NCBI RefSeq assembly: GCF_947077775.1
Contig: NZ_CAMTTE010000001.1
Span: 868,001 to 932,000, forward strand
Reading direction: 5' to 3'
DNA from: Salinibacter pepae
GTDB taxonomy: Bacteria; Bacteroidota; Rhodothermia; Rhodothermales; Salinibacteraceae
DNA: 64,000 nucleotides
This document shows positions 62,599 to 64,000 of this stretch, piece after piece (position 1 is the first letter of the stretch; every line of letters begins with the position of its first letter). The position numbers and the translations under genes were made by a program. The notes beneath the pieces were generated by a model. That model made no database searches. It was not told the origin of the DNA and saw only the letters and a program-made list of their open reading frames with translations.

Positions 62599-63453
62599 TC
62601 AATTGGAGCCGCTCGACGCATCTTCCTGCGCCAGCGACTGCTCACCCTGCTGCGCCTGGACGCGGTCGAGCTTCTCACGGGCCTCGCTGTAGAGGTCTTC
62701 CGCCCGTCCGAGGAGGGTGCTCCCGGGGAAGAGCTGCGTGAGCCGGTTGTAGTTCTCGATCGCTTTCTGATAGCGCTCGGCCTGCTTGTTCTCCACGCTT
62801 CGGTCCGCGTACCGAACGTACGTCCGGACCGCGCCGAGCAACGCGTCGTCGGCCCAGGGGGTATCCGGGTACTGATCGAAGGCCCGTTCGTAGACCGTCG
62901 TCGCGGCCTGCCACATGTCGCGCTGCTCGTAGAGCCGGCCCGCCTCGTACTTCTTGCGGGCGAGCTTCGCTCGGAGCTCGTTGATTTTCTCTTCGGCCTC
63001 CGGCACGAGTTCGTGGTTCGGATGCCGGTCGATAAAGAGACGAAAGAGGGAGATGGCCTGCTCCGAGTCCGACTGGTCGAGCCGGTACGAGGGCGACCGG
63101 AGGTAGTACGAGTTGGCCCGTTCGAACTCGGCCCGAGGGAGAAGCTCGTCGTTGCGGTAGAGCTGGGTGAAGCGTTGAAACTCGTTCGCGGCCACCAGAT
63201 GCTTGTTCAGCCCACGCTGCGCCATGGCGAGCTTGAAGCGCGCGTCGGGGGCCCACTCGTTGCCCCGCCCGTACTCGAACACGGCCCGGAAGAAGCGAAT
63301 GGCCTGCTGGTGATCGCCCTCCTCCATCTCGGCGACCCCCTTCTTGTACGCCTCCTCCGGCCCACTGTAGGTAAGCTCGGTGCCCCCTGAGCATCCGACG
63401 AGGGCCCCGAGAAGCGCAAACAGCAAAGCGGGAACGAAAGCCGACGTACGCAT
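62599..63453 (-). CDS. bamD: Outer-membrane assembly lipoprotein BamD
   Basis: A 284-residue lipoprotein. The signal ends in the lipobox ALVGC (around residue 21). The mature part is a chain of TPR helices: YKKGVAEMEEGDHQQAIRFF, ARFKLAMAQRGLNKHLVAANEF, ERANSYYLRSP and QAISLFRLFIDRHPNHELVPEAEEKI, the BamD (YfiO) arrangement. It is an essential partner of BamA in inserting beta-barrel proteins. The C-terminal 60 residues are Gln/Glu-rich and extra. It precedes nadD, a grouping also seen in Bacteroidota as far as I recall. The start MRTSAFVPALL opens the lipoprotein signal. Confidence 0.93.
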   Translation of the reverse strand: MRTSAFVPALLFALLGALVGCSGGTELTYSGPEEAYKKGVAEMEEGDHQQAIRFFRAVFEYGRGNEWAPDARFKLAMAQRGLNKHLVAANEFQRFTQLYRNDELLPRAEFERANSYYLRSPSYRLDQSDSEQAISLFRLFIDRHPNHELVPEAEEKINELRAKLARKKYEAGRLYEQRDMWQAATTVYERAFDQYPDTPWADDALLGAVRTYVRYADRSVENKQAERYQKAIENYNRLTQLFPGSTLLGRAEDLYSEAREKLDRVQAQQGEQSLAQEDASSGSN

Positions 63454-63622
63454 GAAGGGACCGCTACGATGAAGGCAGTCGACGAGAGGACCGCCCCTGC
63501 TTTCGATTGGGCATTTGGGGGCGAAGTGGCAACGCGGAGCCGAAACGACAGGGGGGAGGGTCTGTTCCTCTCCGCAGCTTTAAGCCCGGATGGATCGCGC
63601 CGCCCCCGCAGGGCCCTCGTGC

Positions 63623-64000
63623 CTAGCGGAGAAGCTCCGTCCGTTGGTCGCGGTACCGGTGGATGAACAGCGCCTGGTTTGCATTTTTTCCCTGGAAGCC
63701 GATGCGCATGCCAATCCCTTCGTACGTCGGGGCGGTGCGGAGCGCCCGGGGGGTAGGCCCGGTGCCCGACGGCGAGAGGGTGGTTAGCAAAAAGCGGGCG
63801 ACATCGTAGCCCACGTACGCCAGGCGACGGCCACTGGTGGCGAGTTCGTCCGGGGGGCTGCCCGTGAGCAGGCGGTACCGGCGGACGAACCGCTGCACGG
63901 CCGGCTGGTCCGTCTGCACGTAGAAGCCGTTCGTGTACGTGGCAACGGCCGTACTGGCCGCCTCCTTGAAGGGAAGGTCGTGCCACTCGGCGTTGCCGAG
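63623..64000 (-). CDS. C-terminal part of a periplasmic-binding-protein-like gene (truncated by window)
   Basis: About 125 residues remain, and the gene continues beyond the right edge, so the start is not visible. The text reads FKEAASTAVATYTNGFYVQTD, then AVQRFVRRYRLLTGSPPDELATSGRRLAYVGYDVARFLL. This pattern matches the end of type I periplasmic-binding domains of the LivK/Peripla_BP_6 kind, where residues of the target follow a helix with YVGYD. In Bacteroidota such domains occur as parts of larger envelope proteins with a LysM module, so the full protein may not be a simple transporter component. It lies 170 bases upstream of bamD. Confidence 0.65.
   Translation of the reverse strand, partial: LGNAEWHDLPFKEAASTAVATYTNGFYVQTDQPAVQRFVRRYRLLTGSPPDELATSGRRLAYVGYDVARFLLTTLSPSGTGPTPRALRTAPTYEGIGMRIGFQGKNANQALFIHRYRDQRTELLR

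Overview
The window looks like chromosome of an extremely halophilic, high-GC member of the Rhodothermota/Bacteroidota group, most like Salinibacter ruber. The grounds are the very acidic proteins (Asp/Glu-rich, few Lys), high GC, few recognisable Shine-Dalgarno sites, many lipoproteins and T9SS-type C-terminal sorting domains, a CrtI carotenoid desaturase, and a DabB-DabA inorganic-carbon transporter with a PII-like partner. The species assignment is inference from gene content, not a database match.

Layout. 1-5 kb: a CaCA-type antiporter with a broken small membrane gene upstream, an AT-richer lipoprotein gene, a DoxX-like membrane protein, an unrecognised protein and a tRNA-Leu(CAG). 5-11 kb: a secreted S9 peptidase, tRNA-Asn(GTT) with a terminator, a fasciclin lipoprotein, an SDR enzyme and an FeS-containing photolyase-like protein. 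11.1-14.4 kb: four genes on the + strand (PLP cysteine synthase, JAMM protease, ubiquitin-like sulfur carrier, E1-rhodanese fusion). Together they match the sulfur-carrier-dependent cysteine pathway known as CysM/Mec/CysO/MoeBR. 14.4-23.5 kb: exported proteins (FN3 lipoprotein, 1412-residue subtilase with FN3 repeats and a sorting domain, two more lipoproteins) and a gene-poor stretch holding an AT-rich island. 23.6-28.8 kb: ValRS, divergent from an MntR-like regulator that is followed by a predicted manganese exporter with a palindromic operator between them.

28.8-38.4 kb: a DUF971 protein, a multi-PAS histidine kinase, a protein built from a duplicated unknown domain, a single-chain MmeI-like restriction-modification enzyme whose recognition region is AT-richer than the rest, a YceI protein and a VOC-domain fusion. 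38.4-46.7 kb: a metal-transport-like periplasmic protein, then a minus-strand run: crtI, a J-domain membrane protein, DUF2294, dabB, dabA and a PII-like gene. An intrinsic terminator and a structured leader sit between DUF2294 and dabB. 46.8-57.4 kb: a T9SS-type secreted protein, a hybrid histidine kinase, chorismate synthase, an HtrA protease, a propeller-sensor histidine kinase and a small divergent lipoprotein. 57.6-64 kb: a deacetylase-family protein, PrmC, acylphosphatase, an aromatic amino acid hydroxylase, a small membrane protein, a thioredoxin-fold protein, NadD, BamD and the C-terminal part of a periplasmic-binding-protein-like gene running off the end.

No CRISPR array, insertion sequence, prophage, rRNA or origin was seen. 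The most distinctive systems are the sulfur-carrier cysteine cluster, the Mn-sensing regulator/exporter unit with its operator, the DabBA-PII-DUF2294 carbon-uptake cluster with its leader, the MmeI-like enzyme and the duplicated-domain unknown protein.
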